A stretch of 64,000 nucleotides of DNA. Origin: Verrucomicrobiaceae bacterium. GTDB lineage: Bacteria > Verrucomicrobiota > Verrucomicrobiia > Verrucomicrobiales > Akkermansiaceae. A model generated the notes under the pieces. That model was not told where the DNA came from. It ran no database searches and was given only the letters and a program-made list of their open reading frames with translations. The stretch is from NCBI GenBank assembly GCA_027484055.1, contig JAIXQH010000035.1:1-64000 (forward strand), in the 5' to 3' direction. Positions 44,160 to 53,102 of this stretch are shown one piece after another. Numbering within the stretch: position 1 is the first letter of the stretch; every line of letters starts with the position of its first letter. The translations under genes were made by a program, and so were the position numbers.

Positions 44160-45680
44160 TCAACCTTGAATGCCTTGGGCGAGGTGGAAATAGAGATCTT
44201 GGTGCCGGAGTTCGTTTTTATAAGAACGGAGCTGCGTCGCCTCGTCGATCACGCTGAGCTCGATTTTCGCGATTTCCGCGAAATCCTCGAGGTGCTCGCT
44301 GGTAAGGGCGTAGGAAAGCACCGTGTGGTGCGCGCCGCCGGCGTAGATCCATGCGGCGGTGGCGGTCTTTAGATCAGGTAGAGGTTTCCAGAGGACACGC
44401 GCCACCGGCAGTTTGGGCAGCTTGTTCTGCGGGGCGACGCACTCCACTTCGTTGACGAGGAAACGGTGGCGGCTGCCGAGATCGATGATGGAGCCGTTGA
44501 CGGCCTTGCCGGCGCCGCAGTCGAAGACCATGCGGCAGGGATCTTCCTTGCCGCCGATGCCGAGCGGGTGGATTTCGATTTTCGGAATCTCCGAGGCGAT
44601 GGACGGGCAGATTTCCAGCATGTGCGCACCGAGCACGAGCGGGTTCGCGGGATCAAGGTGATAGGTATAGTCCTCCATGAAGGAAGTGCCGCCCTCGAGT
44701 CCGTCGGCCATGACTTTCATGATGCGGACGAGCGCGGCGGTCTTCCAGTCGCCTTCACCGGCGAATCCGTAGCCATCCTCCATCAGCCGCTGCACGGCGA
44801 GGCCGGGCAGTTGCTTCATGCCATGCAGGTCTTCGAAAGTGGTGGTGAACGCGGTGAAGCCGCCTTCCTCTAGCAGGGCGCGCAGGCCGATCTCGATGGC
44901 TGCTGAATCCCGCAGCGAGTCGTGGCGTGCTCCACCTTTCCTCAGCTCGGGAGCGACGCGGTATTTCTCCTCATAAAGGGCGCAGAGCTTATCGATCTTG
45001 CCTGAAGTGGCGGCTTTGATTTTAGCGACGAGATCACCGATGCCGAAGGTGTTCACTTCCCAACCGAAGCGGATCTGCGCGGAAACTTTGTCGCCTTCCG
45101 TGACGGCGACGTGGCGCATGTTGTCGCCGATGCGGGCGACTTTCAGGCTCCGCGAGGTGTGCCAACCACGCGCGGCGCGGGCCCAGGTGGCGAGGCGCTC
45201 GTGGACTTCCTTGTCCTCCCAATGCCCAACGATAGCCTTGCGCGGCAGACGCAGGCGTGCGCCGATATGCCCGAACTCGCGGCCGCCGTGGGCGGTCTGG
45301 TTCAAATTCATGAAATTCATGTCGATGTCCGCCCACGGGATGTCGCGGTTAAACTGGGTGTGCAAATCGGCAAGCGGTTTGCGGAGGATTTGCAAGCCTT
45401 CGATCCACATCTTCGCCGGGGAAAACGTGTGCATCCAGGCGATGATGCCGATGCAGTTAGGAGCGGAGTTCGCGTCGCTGGCGAACTGGGTGATCTCGGC
45501 GGAGGACTTGAGCACGGGCTTGAAAACAACCTTGTGCGGAAGCGAGCCGGAACCGTTCAAGGCATCGACGACGACCTGCGCGTGTTCATCGACTTTTTGG
45601 AGTGCCTCGGGTCCATAAAGATGCTGGGAGCCGGTGACGAACCAGATTTCAAGGATCTCGAATTGATTGATTTCGGACAT
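44160..45680 (-). CDS. araA: L-arabinose isomerase AraA
   Basis: 506 residues, near the usual ~500. Family blocks visible include the start [48 protein letters not shown] and [22 protein letters not shown]. It isomerises L-arabinose to L-ribulose in the cytoplasm with a divalent metal bound by Glu and His residues. It starts 4 bp after araB and ends 5 bp before araD, in a compact B-A-D order. Confidence 0.96.
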   Translation of the reverse strand: MSEINQFEILEIWFVTGSQHLYGPEALQKVDEHAQVVVDALNGSGSLPHKVVFKPVLKSSAEITQFASDANSAPNCIGIIAWMHTFSPAKMWIEGLQILRKPLADLHTQFNRDIPWADIDMNFMNLNQTAHGGREFGHIGARLRLPRKAIVGHWEDKEVHERLATWARAARGWHTSRSLKVARIGDNMRHVAVTEGDKVSAQIRFGWEVNTFGIGDLVAKIKAATSGKIDKLCALYEEKYRVAPELRKGGARHDSLRDSAAIEIGLRALLEEGGFTAFTTTFEDLHGMKQLPGLAVQRLMEDGYGFAGEGDWKTAALVRIMKVMADGLEGGTSFMEDYTYHLDPANPLVLGAHMLEICPSIASEIPKIEIHPLGIGGKEDPCRMVFDCGAGKAVNGSIIDLGSRHRFLVNEVECVAPQNKLPKLPVARVLWKPLPDLKTATAAWIYAGGAHHTVLSYALTSEHLEDFAEIAKIELSVIDEATQLRSYKNELRHQDLYFHLAQGIQG

Positions 45681-45684
45681 GGAT

Positions 45685-47349
45685 TCAGTGGGATTGTTGA
45701 GCTTTGAGTGCGAGCAGGGCTTTCATGACGTGGCCGAGATCGGCCGACTTGGTGATGCCGCCGAAGGAATCGTGGAGTTCGCGATAGAGGGTGTAGAGTT
45801 GCTGATAGATCGCCTGGTTTTCGGCGATTGGTTTGTAGGAAATTTCCTTCAGGCCAGTCATCGCAGCTTGGGCGGTCTTGAAATCCGGGTGCGCCTCGGC
45901 GACCACGGCGGCCCCGATGGCGGAGCCTAGCGCGCAGGATTGTGATGAGCGGGAAACCCGCATTTCGCAGCCGGTGACGTCCGCGTAGATCTGCATGAGA
46001 AGCGCGTTTTTCTCAGCGATGCCACCGGAGCAGACGATTCGTTCGACCGGGACGCCGTATTCGCGGATGCGGTCGACGATGGCGCGGGCTCCGAAGGCGG
46101 TGCCTTCGATGAGCGCTCGATAGATTTCCGCCTTGGTGGTGTAGAGTGTCTGGCCTAGCAGTAGGCCGGTAAGGCTTTGATCGACGAGGATGGTGCGGTT
46201 GCCGTTGTTCCAGTCGAGCGCGAGCAAGCCGGATTGGCCGGGCTTCATGGCGGCGGCTTCGTCGGTGAGTTGGCTGTGGAGGGAATCATCGCCTAACACA
46301 CCTTCGACGAACCATTTAAAAATGTCGCCGACGGCGGATTGGCCGGCTTCGATGCCGAAGTAGCCGGGAAGAATCGCACCTTTCACGATGCCGCAGATGC
46401 CGGGGATGTCGGCGACGGTTTTTTCTGTGGAAACCACCGCGCAGTCGCAGGTGGAGGTGCCGATGACTTTGACGAGTGTGCCTTCATCCACGCCGCAGCC
46501 GATCGCGCCGTAGTGCACATCCATCTCGCCGATGGCGATGGGGATGCCGACGGGCAGGCCAAGTTTTTCCGCCCAAGCAGGGCAGAGATTTCCGGCGATG
46601 GCAGAGGCGTCGTGGGCTTCGGTGAAGAGGCGGTCGCGGAGATCGGCGAGCTTGGGATCGAGGGCGGTGAGGAATTCCTTGTCGGGCAGGCCGCCCCAGT
46701 CTTCGGCGTAGAGCGCCTTGTGGCCGGCCATACAGACGCCGCGCATGATGTCCTTCGGATCAGTCACGCCGGCGAGGACGGCGGGGATGAAATCGGCGAG
46801 TTCGACCCAGGAATACGCGGCGTCAAACACGGCGGCATCGACCTTGAGGCAGTGCCAGATTTTCGCCCAGAACCACTCGGACGAGTAAGTGCCACCGATT
46901 TTAGCGAGGTATTGCGGCCGGAGTTTGGCGGCGATTTCGGTGATGGCACCGGCTTCCGGAATGCTGGTGTGGTCTTTCCAGAGCCAGCATTGGGCGTCGA
47001 GGTTTTCAGAAAACTCCGGGGCATCTGCGAGCGGGGTGTTGCTTTGATCGACCGGCAGCGGGCTGGAGCCGGTGCCATCCATGCCGATGCCGACGACCTG
47101 GTCATTCGAAAACGACGGCTCGGCGGCGCGGGCGGCTTCGAGCGCGAGGAGGGTGGCTTTTTCGAGGGCGAAAACGTAGTCCGCCGGGCGCTGGCGGGCG
47201 AGGTTGTGGTCGGAGGATTTCAGGAGAATTCCTTGATTTCCTGAGGGGTAATCGACCACTGCGGTGCCGATTTCGCGGCCGTCGGTACAATCGACGACCA
47301 AGGCGCGAGCTGAGTTGGTTCCGTAATCGAGTCCGATCGTGTATGGCAT
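45685..47349 (-). CDS. araB: L-ribulokinase AraB
   Basis: 554 residues from the ATG at 47349 ([20 protein letters not shown]), the standard FGGY-kinase start; the frame is open for 15 more codons upstream but that would run into the promoter-operator region. FGGY features are the phosphate-1 loop [38 protein letters not shown] and [22 protein letters not shown] near the C-terminus. It phosphorylates L-ribulose with ATP. It is the first gene of the arabinose operon (kinase, isomerase, epimerase, binding protein, ATPase, permease) and is divergent from the LacI-type gene. Confidence 0.95.
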   Translation of the reverse strand: MPYTIGLDYGTNSARALVVDCTDGREIGTAVVDYPSGNQGILLKSSDHNLARQRPADYVFALEKATLLALEAARAAEPSFSNDQVVGIGMDGTGSSPLPVDQSNTPLADAPEFSENLDAQCWLWKDHTSIPEAGAITEIAAKLRPQYLAKIGGTYSSEWFWAKIWHCLKVDAAVFDAAYSWVELADFIPAVLAGVTDPKDIMRGVCMAGHKALYAEDWGGLPDKEFLTALDPKLADLRDRLFTEAHDASAIAGNLCPAWAEKLGLPVGIPIAIGEMDVHYGAIGCGVDEGTLVKVIGTSTCDCAVVSTEKTVADIPGICGIVKGAILPGYFGIEAGQSAVGDIFKWFVEGVLGDDSLHSQLTDEAAAMKPGQSGLLALDWNNGNRTILVDQSLTGLLLGQTLYTTKAEIYRALIEGTAFGARAIVDRIREYGVPVERIVCSGGIAEKNALLMQIYADVTGCEMRVSRSSQSCALGSAIGAAVVAEAHPDFKTAQAAMTGLKEISYKPIAENQAIYQQLYTLYRELHDSFGGITKSADLGHVMKALLALKAQQSH

Positions 47350-47397
47350 GACAGCCGCTTCATGAACATCCGGACGAATCCCGGAAAGAGACAAATC

Positions 47398-47412
47398 GTA
47401 TGACAGTCATAC
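47398..47412. promoter_or_regulatory. Operator palindrome between araB and the LacI-type gene
   Basis: GTATGACAGTCATAC is a perfect 15-bp palindrome (7-bp arms, one central base). It is the strongest symmetric element in the 106-bp divergent region, 48 bp from the araB start and 43 bp from the regulator start. A LacI-type dimer encoded next door is the obvious binder, controlling both directions and itself. Confidence 0.7.
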
Positions 47413-47455
47413 TTCGCGCTCGACCGGGTGGTAATTTCTGGGAAATCCTTGGCCC

Positions 47456-48511
47456 ATGATGAAGCCGACGATGGCGGAAGTGGCCAAGGCGGCCGGGGTT
47501 TCAAAGAATACGGTGAGCCTTGCTTTGCGTGGAAGTCCGAGGATTTCCAGTGCGACTCGTGAAAAGATCGAGTCGGTTGCGGGGGAGATGGGTTACCGGT
47601 TGAACCCGACGGTGGCGCAATTGATGGCGGAACTGCGGCAGAACCGGTCGCCCGGATTTCAGGCGACTCTAGCGATGATCAACGCCCACGAAAACCGCGA
47701 CGCGTTTTCAAACCACCCGACCATCCCCGCATATGTCACGGGCTGCCGCCAACGCGCCAAGCAGCTCGGCTATCAGCTCGATGATTTCTGGCTGCACGAG
47801 CCGAACATGCCGGTCGCTCGCTGGCTTTCGATTTTCCGGGCACGAAATATCCGCGGCATGGTGATCGTCGGGCTGATGCGGCGCAACCGGTTGCCCGCGC
47901 GTTTGACTCCGCTGTGGGATGAGTTGCCAGCCCTAGTGACGGGCGTGAGGACACGCGAACCGGCGCTGTCGTTCGCATGCAGCGACCATCACGCACTCGC
48001 GTTGATGGCGTTTGAAAAGGCTGCGGCGCTCGGTTACCGCCGGCCGGCTCTGGTTTTGGACGGGGTGATCGACGACTTGGTTGACGGGCGTTTCTCGGCG
48101 GGATTTTTGATCGGTCAGAACCGTTTGATTCCTGCCGAACAACGCACCCAGCCGTTTTACGAAGTCGCGGCTGCGAGAAAAGACCGGAGGGTGTTTTCCA
48201 AGTGGTTCGAGGAAAACCAACCCGATGTCATCTTCACCCTCTATCATGAAGTCGAGCGTTGGGTCCATGATCTTGGCTTGAGGGTGCCGGAAGACGTCGG
48301 GCTGATCCAGTACGAGTGGCGGTCCGATCACGCCGCGTGGGCGGGCATGGACCAGCGAAACGACCGGGTGGGCGCGGCGGCTGTGGACATGCTCATTTCC
48401 ATGGTTCACCACAACGAGCGCGGCATCCCGGCGCATCCGCGGGCGACCTTGATTGGCAGCCATTGGGTCGATGGCATGACGGTAAAAAATGCCTTGCCGG
48501 CGAGGGACTGA
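47456..48511 (+). CDS. LacI-family transcriptional regulator of the arabinose operon
   Basis: 351 residues. The N-terminal helix-turn-helix and hinge are typical: PTMAEVAKAAGVSKNTVSLALRG, then REKIESVAGEMGYRLNP. The effector domain has the periplasmic-binding-protein fold but is divergent (GMVIVGLMRRNRLPARL, FACSDHHALALMAFEKAAALGYRRPALV, PEDVGLIQYEW). It is probably a repressor released by arabinose or a pathway intermediate. This is inferred from its divergent arrangement with araB and the shared palindrome, not from the ligand pocket. A second ATG one codon downstream is an equally good start. Confidence 0.88.
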   Translation: MMKPTMAEVAKAAGVSKNTVSLALRGSPRISSATREKIESVAGEMGYRLNPTVAQLMAELRQNRSPGFQATLAMINAHENRDAFSNHPTIPAYVTGCRQRAKQLGYQLDDFWLHEPNMPVARWLSIFRARNIRGMVIVGLMRRNRLPARLTPLWDELPALVTGVRTREPALSFACSDHHALALMAFEKAAALGYRRPALVLDGVIDDLVDGRFSAGFLIGQNRLIPAEQRTQPFYEVAAARKDRRVFSKWFEENQPDVIFTLYHEVERWVHDLGLRVPEDVGLIQYEWRSDHAAWAGMDQRNDRVGAAAVDMLISMVHHNERGIPAHPRATLIGSHWVDGMTVKNALPARD

Positions 48512-48689
48512 AAGCGGTGGGCAGGCTAAGGTGACACGACTGCGTGGACATTTCCCACATGTCGGCGTAATAAGAAAGAGTTGGGCAAGCCTATCGCCTC
48601 GAATCGAGGGGAATGCGGTGTGTCGGTGAGAAAAAACTAGGGAATTAGCTAGGATTTGGCGGATCCAGAAAATTCCGGCGGTGAAATCA

Positions 48690-49078
48690 TTCTCGGTGGG
48701 TACAGCTTCCACATTCACGGTCTCCTCGGCGAAACGCTGGCTCATCAGCACGCAGAAGTTGCCGGAGGCTTGTCGTCATTCCCATTTTTAGGGAATCCAC
48801 CAACCGGTGGGTCCCTCTGATCTGCAAGGCGTCCCCGAGAAGTCTCGGATCGAAAGCCATCGTCGTAGGGCGGCCATCGGTGGCGAAGGACACCTGGAGG
48901 GTAGAGCCTACGAGTTCGTAATCGCGGTGGGTCAGGGTCAGATGGCCCGGTGTTTCGCATGTGAGGCGCACGGAGTTCGATTTTCCCTTCAATGACCGCA
49001 AGCACGCGTTAAGCTCGGCGCGGTGGGTTTCGAGGATGGGGACGGACTGCGGTAGGCAGAAGACCGTTTGCCCCTGTC
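48690..49078 (-). pseudogene. Remnant of a DNA polymerase III beta-clamp-like C-terminal domain
   Basis: The minus strand reads VPILETHRAELNACLRSLKG, then VRLTCETPGHLTLTHRDYEL, DGRPTTMAFDPRLLGDALQI, which follows the third domain of DnaN (analogous to LTL...PELG, then GFNPRYLLDAL). After a frame change near 48755 comes SGNFCVLMSQRF, matching the clamp ending YLYVVMPMR. The reading frame is closed upstream by a TAA at 49079-49081, and no first or second clamp domain is present. The rest of the interval 48512-49218 shows nothing else. Confidence 0.45.
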
Positions 49079-49218
49079 TTTAGTCTCACCCAGATGGCCA
49101 CAGGCATCAATGCCGTTGCTCTCGATCATCAGGAAGTTTTACAAACTGGCCAACTGACTGTGCCCAGTCCATGATCGGTCCCCGTAAACGGTTCTCGGGG
49201 AATACAGACAGCTCTAAA

Positions 49219-50145
49219 TTAGGTTCTCGGAATTTGCACCAACTTAGAGAATTGGTAGGAGTATTTCGCGAGGAATTCAGATCTTTGATTATTATTAATG
49301 GTCCGAGAGCGTAGTTGGTCAATCCCTGCGTCTGAAAGCACGGAAACAGAAATCCGAATTGAAGTGACATGTCCTGCCGCGAGTTGATCTGCTGTCACAC
49401 CTTGCACAGAATCTGTCAGGATTCCTAATCCTGTAATCCTAAAACGCCGAGCTGTATTACCGCCACTATCTGGCCCAACAGTGATTGGAACAGTTACCTG
49501 TGTGGGCTGTGTCCCGGAGTTGTCGGTAATTTCGACATTGAAGGTGACTGAGAATTGGTACATATTCTCGCAGACAAAGTTGCTAGGATCCGAAACGGTG
49601 GTTGCATAACTGTTAAATGCTGCCGTGAGGTCTGTCTTGCCGAGTAAATCAACGAAGGTTTTATTCGGATTCACGATCGATCGGCTCATGACGAAGGTTT
49701 CATATTTACCTCTTCCCCCTTGAGTCAGAGGGTCTTTGTATTGAAGTTCATATGCGACACAAGAGACATCTCCACCGAGGTCTTTGTTGGCGATATTGAT
49801 TTGGCCGTTATAGCGGTCTGTGGCCGAGGTAAAGAAAATTAATTTGGACGCACTTGGACTAGGCAGGTTTTTCCCGATAGTTTGGTCCTCAGCGACAGCC
49901 GAGAACCATTCATTAACATTCCCATTTCTCAGGACCATGGATTCGAAATCTCGTGAAAGCGAATCGATCATCGATTTCGCTTGGCGAGACGCGCGCAGCT
50001 CGGAGCGACTCTTATTCCACGTGTCCAAGGAAACTGAAGTGATGGTCAGCAGCGAGGTGACGATGATGGTGGTTATCGCCAAGCAGACCATCAACTCCAG
50101 CAGAGTGAAGCCTTGGTTACGAGAGTGCGTTGATTGGGTTTCCAT
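49219..50145 (-). CDS. Verru_Chthon cassette protein C-like pseudopilin
   Basis: 308 residues. The prepilin leader NQGFTLLELMVCLAITTIIVTSL (residues ~11-33) has the cleavage G followed by F and the conserved Glu at +5. The following region, LDTWNKSRSELRASRQAKSMIDSLSRDFESM, is the alpha helix typical of PulJ/GspJ-like minor pseudopilins and of the cassette C family. The C-terminal globular domain is beta-rich. It lies 17 bp after the B-like gene and is the last of the D-B-C unit. A role in a surface or secretion filament is inferred only from the leader. Confidence 0.75.
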   Translation of the reverse strand: METQSTHSRNQGFTLLELMVCLAITTIIVTSLLTITSVSLDTWNKSRSELRASRQAKSMIDSLSRDFESMVLRNGNVNEWFSAVAEDQTIGKNLPSPSASKLIFFTSATDRYNGQINIANKDLGGDVSCVAYELQYKDPLTQGGRGKYETFVMSRSIVNPNKTFVDLLGKTDLTAAFNSYATTVSDPSNFVCENMYQFSVTFNVEITDNSGTQPTQVTVPITVGPDSGGNTARRFRITGLGILTDSVQGVTADQLAAGHVTSIRISVSVLSDAGIDQLRSRTINNNQRSEFLAKYSYQFSKLVQIPRT

Positions 50146-50162
50146 ATGACTAAAATGGGAGA

Positions 50163-50888
50163 TTAACGACGGACTGCAAGATTGCGTGTGAAGACGGGAT
50201 TGTTGGCGTTGGTGAATTTATTATTAAATGCGTTGCCTGTGAAATAGGTTGGGTCCTTTGCAGGTAACATATGAAATTCGGCCGAGAAGGCGATGACCGC
50301 ATCAGGATAATCATTTGGGTTTACCACCGGCGTGCCACCTGGCTTAGGGTCGCGGATCACACCTTCTGCTCCTAATTTCATTCCTGTAGCTTCAAACACC
50401 ATTTGAGTACACTTCACTAGGTAAACCGAGCCTTCAATCGCTGCGAGATCTTCGGTGAATTTACTGTCACTTTTACGGCGCACAGTGGGTACAATAATGT
50501 AGTCCTTGCCGAGGATCTTTCCTTGGACTGACGGTTCTGGAGCAGGTGTATTATCGTCAGGCCGTAAGGTGTCGAGCTTGCCCCGATACTGATAGGCGAC
50601 CAGTGCATCGGCAGCGGTGTTTGACTTCTTAATCCAGTCAAATGACTTATCAAACCCTGTGCTGAAACGAGTTCCGCCAGACCCACCGGGCCGCAGTGTT
50701 ACCAATTCTGTTTCAAGTGCTGAGACGAGTCGGTCGGCATCTTGCGAGTTGATCGATTTACGAATCCCATCAATCGCGGGGGTAAATACGATGATGAAAC
50801 CTGTGAGAAGAACGGAAAATACGCCAATAGCGATGACCGTTTCGAGTAGAGTGAATCCGCCGCGCAGACGTTGGGAATTGGGTTTCAT
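50163..50888 (-). CDS. Verru_Chthon cassette protein B-like pseudopilin
   Basis: 241 residues. The leader RGGFTLLETVIAIGVFSVLLTGF (~9-31) has the GF cleavage site and Glu+5. The domain after it begins FTPAIDGIRKSINSQDADRL. No further motif is recognised. It is separated by 3 bp from the D-like gene upstream and 17 bp from the C-like gene downstream, so the three are one operon. The B name rests on operon company and leader style and is less certain than membership of the prepilin class. Confidence 0.75.
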   Translation of the reverse strand: MKPNSQRLRGGFTLLETVIAIGVFSVLLTGFIIVFTPAIDGIRKSINSQDADRLVSALETELVTLRPGGSGGTRFSTGFDKSFDWIKKSNTAADALVAYQYRGKLDTLRPDDNTPAPEPSVQGKILGKDYIIVPTVRRKSDSKFTEDLAAIEGSVYLVKCTQMVFEATGMKLGAEGVIRDPKPGGTPVVNPNDYPDAVIAFSAEFHMLPAKDPTYFTGNAFNNKFTNANNPVFTRNLAVRR

Positions 50889-50891
50889 GAA

Positions 50892-51626
50892 TTAGAATAC
50901 GGCTCCTGGGCTTAGGCTGGTGATACGATTCGAGATTTGTTCTGGGCTCCGATAGATCGATGTTTGTCCATTCCTCCAAATGACGAATCCTCCAAAGTTA
51001 CGCTTGCCCGATGAAGTGATCCGGGGTCTATCAACCGCATTGGCGAGACTCCGAGAGCCTGAACCCACCACGAAGCTGGGCGCACGGTATCCATTTTCAG
51101 TGATCCCTGAACTACAAACTCCTTCAGCGTTGTATTCGTAAAAAAAGTAAGTCCCCTGAAATGCCGCCTTCGCGGTCGGTGACATGGTCATGATATCAAG
51201 CCGACCGTCATCCGCTTGAGAATCCCGCTTGCTGAATTCGGCGCTGAAGAATGTTTGATCCGGCAGAAGGGCTCCGCGACTGGCGATGATCCAGTTTTGG
51301 GGGGTTTTCTCTCTCCCAGTCACCGGGTCGATCTCCGCAGAGGCCACAAGCACTCGGCGGAGATTGTCTTGGGAGTTATTACTCAGCTTTTCAGCCACTA
51401 GAACCCTTGTGGTGGTGCGTTGGGCGATTGCCATGGCCCTTGCCTCGGCGAATAATGACTCCACAGTCGCCACTCCACTGGTCACACCATTTCCGCCCAC
51501 ATCCTTGAGGCCAGTCGCCGCCGCTGTGATGAGGATGGATGCAATCACGATGACCACCAGCATTTCAATAAGTGTGAAAGCGCGGCGACGGTGGGGTGCA
51601 TCGGCTTTATGACGATTAGCGTTCAT
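50892..51626 (-). CDS. Verru_Chthon cassette protein D-like pseudopilin
   Basis: 244 residues. The leader RRRAFTLIEMLVVIVIASILITAAATG (~13-39) has Ala instead of Gly before the cleavage Phe, a tolerated variation in type IV prepilins. The GspH-like continuation GVATVESLFAEARAMAIAQRTTTRVLVAE is typical of cassette protein D. It is the first gene of the D-B-C set. No copy of the 18-bp operator lies upstream, unlike the A-like gene. The canonical cassette has A in tandem with the others; here A is absent from the locus. Confidence 0.77.
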   Translation of the reverse strand: MNANRHKADAPHRRRAFTLIEMLVVIVIASILITAAATGLKDVGGNGVTSGVATVESLFAEARAMAIAQRTTTRVLVAEKLSNNSQDNLRRVLVASAEIDPVTGREKTPQNWIIASRGALLPDQTFFSAEFSKRDSQADDGRLDIMTMSPTAKAAFQGTYFFYEYNAEGVCSSGITENGYRAPSFVVGSGSRSLANAVDRPRITSSGKRNFGGFVIWRNGQTSIYRSPEQISNRITSLSPGAVF

Positions 51627-52258
51627 GGGTTGAATTTATCAAAAAGTTTGGCATTTACGATTCAAAAGAACCACCCCACTCGCAAGTGCTGATGTTGACA
51701 CCGCAAGGGCTTCAATCATCTGAGTGGTGATCCGGCGAATTCGGTTTCCGTCACAGACATTGGTGAGTGGGATGGCTCTGGGAAAGTTTTTTTTGTTCAA
51801 AAAAGTCTTGGAGAGCGAAAAAGGAATGCTTCGGCGCATCACCCTCGAACAAGAGAGCGATCGTAAGATTCGATCTCCTTCCTCATACCCGTCACCTTCG
51901 CTTCTCACTCATTGATGGATATGTAGCGAGAAGCTCAAGCAAGGATCAGCTGCAGCTGTGAGCTTTTACGCATATAAAGATCTGGAATAAAAATCAGCGG
52001 CCCAGCTTACCATTTTCTGCACATGCAGCAGGTTTTAAGAACCTTGCCCAATCGAATGGCGAAAGCCGCTGAACTCCTAGGAATTCGACGGATTTCATGG
52101 GTTGCGGAAAACTAGAACGATCGTTAATTCGGTATGGGAAAACTTTACTTCACGGTGAAATCAAATCCGCAGCGAGAGCGGTTTCTGCCTGGTTGTCTGA
52201 ATTTGCCGATGGTTCTTGAGGGCTTGCGAGCGCTTGTCCGAGTGGCTTAGCTTGGTGC
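51627..52258. other. 632-bp region with a Fis-type helix-turn-helix remnant
   Basis: This region lies between the D-like gene and the methyltransferase. A 30-codon frame at 52023-52115 (+) reads LPNRMAKAAELLGIRRISW, resembling the C-terminal Fis-like helix-turn-helix of NtrC-type regulators (KAAELLGISRRTLYRKL), but nothing of the rest of such a protein is present. A second short frame at 52134-52250 begins MGKLYFTVKSNPQRERFL and is unrecognised. The part near 51640-51910 is open on the minus strand without protein-like features and probably holds the promoter of the D-B-C operon. Confidence 0.35.
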
Positions 52259-53092
52259 ATGCCGCAGCCACCACGACGTTCATTTCAGCCGCCATCTAGC
52301 CGCAACTCTGGGGGGAAGGCTCCGGGCAAAGACCGTGGCTGGGATGCGGTGGCGGCTTGGTATGATAAATTGGTGGGGGAGTCGGGCTCGGATTATCACC
52401 AAAATGTAATTCTCCCCGCTGCCCTGCGGATGCTGGAACCCCAGCCGGGCGAGGCGATCATGGATTTATGTTGCGGCCAGGGAGTGCTGGTGCGGCCACT
52501 GCTGGCGGCGCAGGTGGGTAAAATCACGGGGGTGGATGCGAGTGGGCGCTTGATCGAGTCCGCACGCGCGAGGCACGGGGCGGACCCACGGGTGTCCTTG
52601 TTGGTGGCTGATGCGTGCTTGCCGGGACGGTGGGCGGATGAGAGTCATGATGCGGCGACGTGCCTGATGGCGATGCACGATGTGCCAGACTTGGTGGGGC
52701 TATTTTCAAATCTAGCAAAGTCCCTTAAACCCGGCGGGCGGGCGGTGATGGTGTGCATGCATCCCTGTTTCCGCATTCCCCGGAAGTCGCACTGGGGCTG
52801 GGATGCCGATCAGAAAATTCAATATCGGCGGATGGATCGGTATGGCTCGCCCTTGGAAATTGAGATCACGACGCACCCTGGGAAGGGGACGGGTGAGTTG
52901 ACCCATTTCCACCACCGGCCGCTGGCGGATTTGCTGTCGGCGATGGGGAGTGGTGGGTTGGCAGTGGTGGCCTGTGAGGAGCTTTATAGTCACCGCAGAT
53001 CACAGGCGACCGGGCCATTCAGTAAGGCGGAACACCTCGCAGCGGAGGAGTTCCCCTTATTCATCGCGTTCAAGGCGCTGAGAATCGATTAG
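52259..53092 (+). CDS. Class I SAM-dependent methyltransferase
   Basis: 277 residues, cytoplasmic. Motif I is IMDLCCGQGVLVRPLL (~67-82), with ITGVDASGRLI as the acidic ribose-binding strand and DLVGLFSNLAKSLKPGGRAVMV as motif IV-VI. After it come FRIPRKSHWGWD and EIEITTHPGKGTGELTHFHHRPL, a substrate-binding insert seen in UbiE-like small-molecule methyltransferases. The N-terminal ~25 residues are basic and probably disordered. The target is unknown. It is convergent with the DUF4340 gene, with 10 bp between stops. Confidence 0.83.
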   Translation: MPQPPRRSFQPPSSRNSGGKAPGKDRGWDAVAAWYDKLVGESGSDYHQNVILPAALRMLEPQPGEAIMDLCCGQGVLVRPLLAAQVGKITGVDASGRLIESARARHGADPRVSLLVADACLPGRWADESHDAATCLMAMHDVPDLVGLFSNLAKSLKPGGRAVMVCMHPCFRIPRKSHWGWDADQKIQYRRMDRYGSPLEIEITTHPGKGTGELTHFHHRPLADLLSAMGSGGLAVVACEELYSHRRSQATGPFSKAEHLAAEEFPLFIAFKALRID

Positions 53093-53102
53093 CGGTGGCG
53101 AT

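Noticed and set aside
51639-51908. 89-codon minus-strand frame upstream of the D-like gene
   Set aside because: It has no recognisable features and occupies the probable promoter region of the D-B-C operon.
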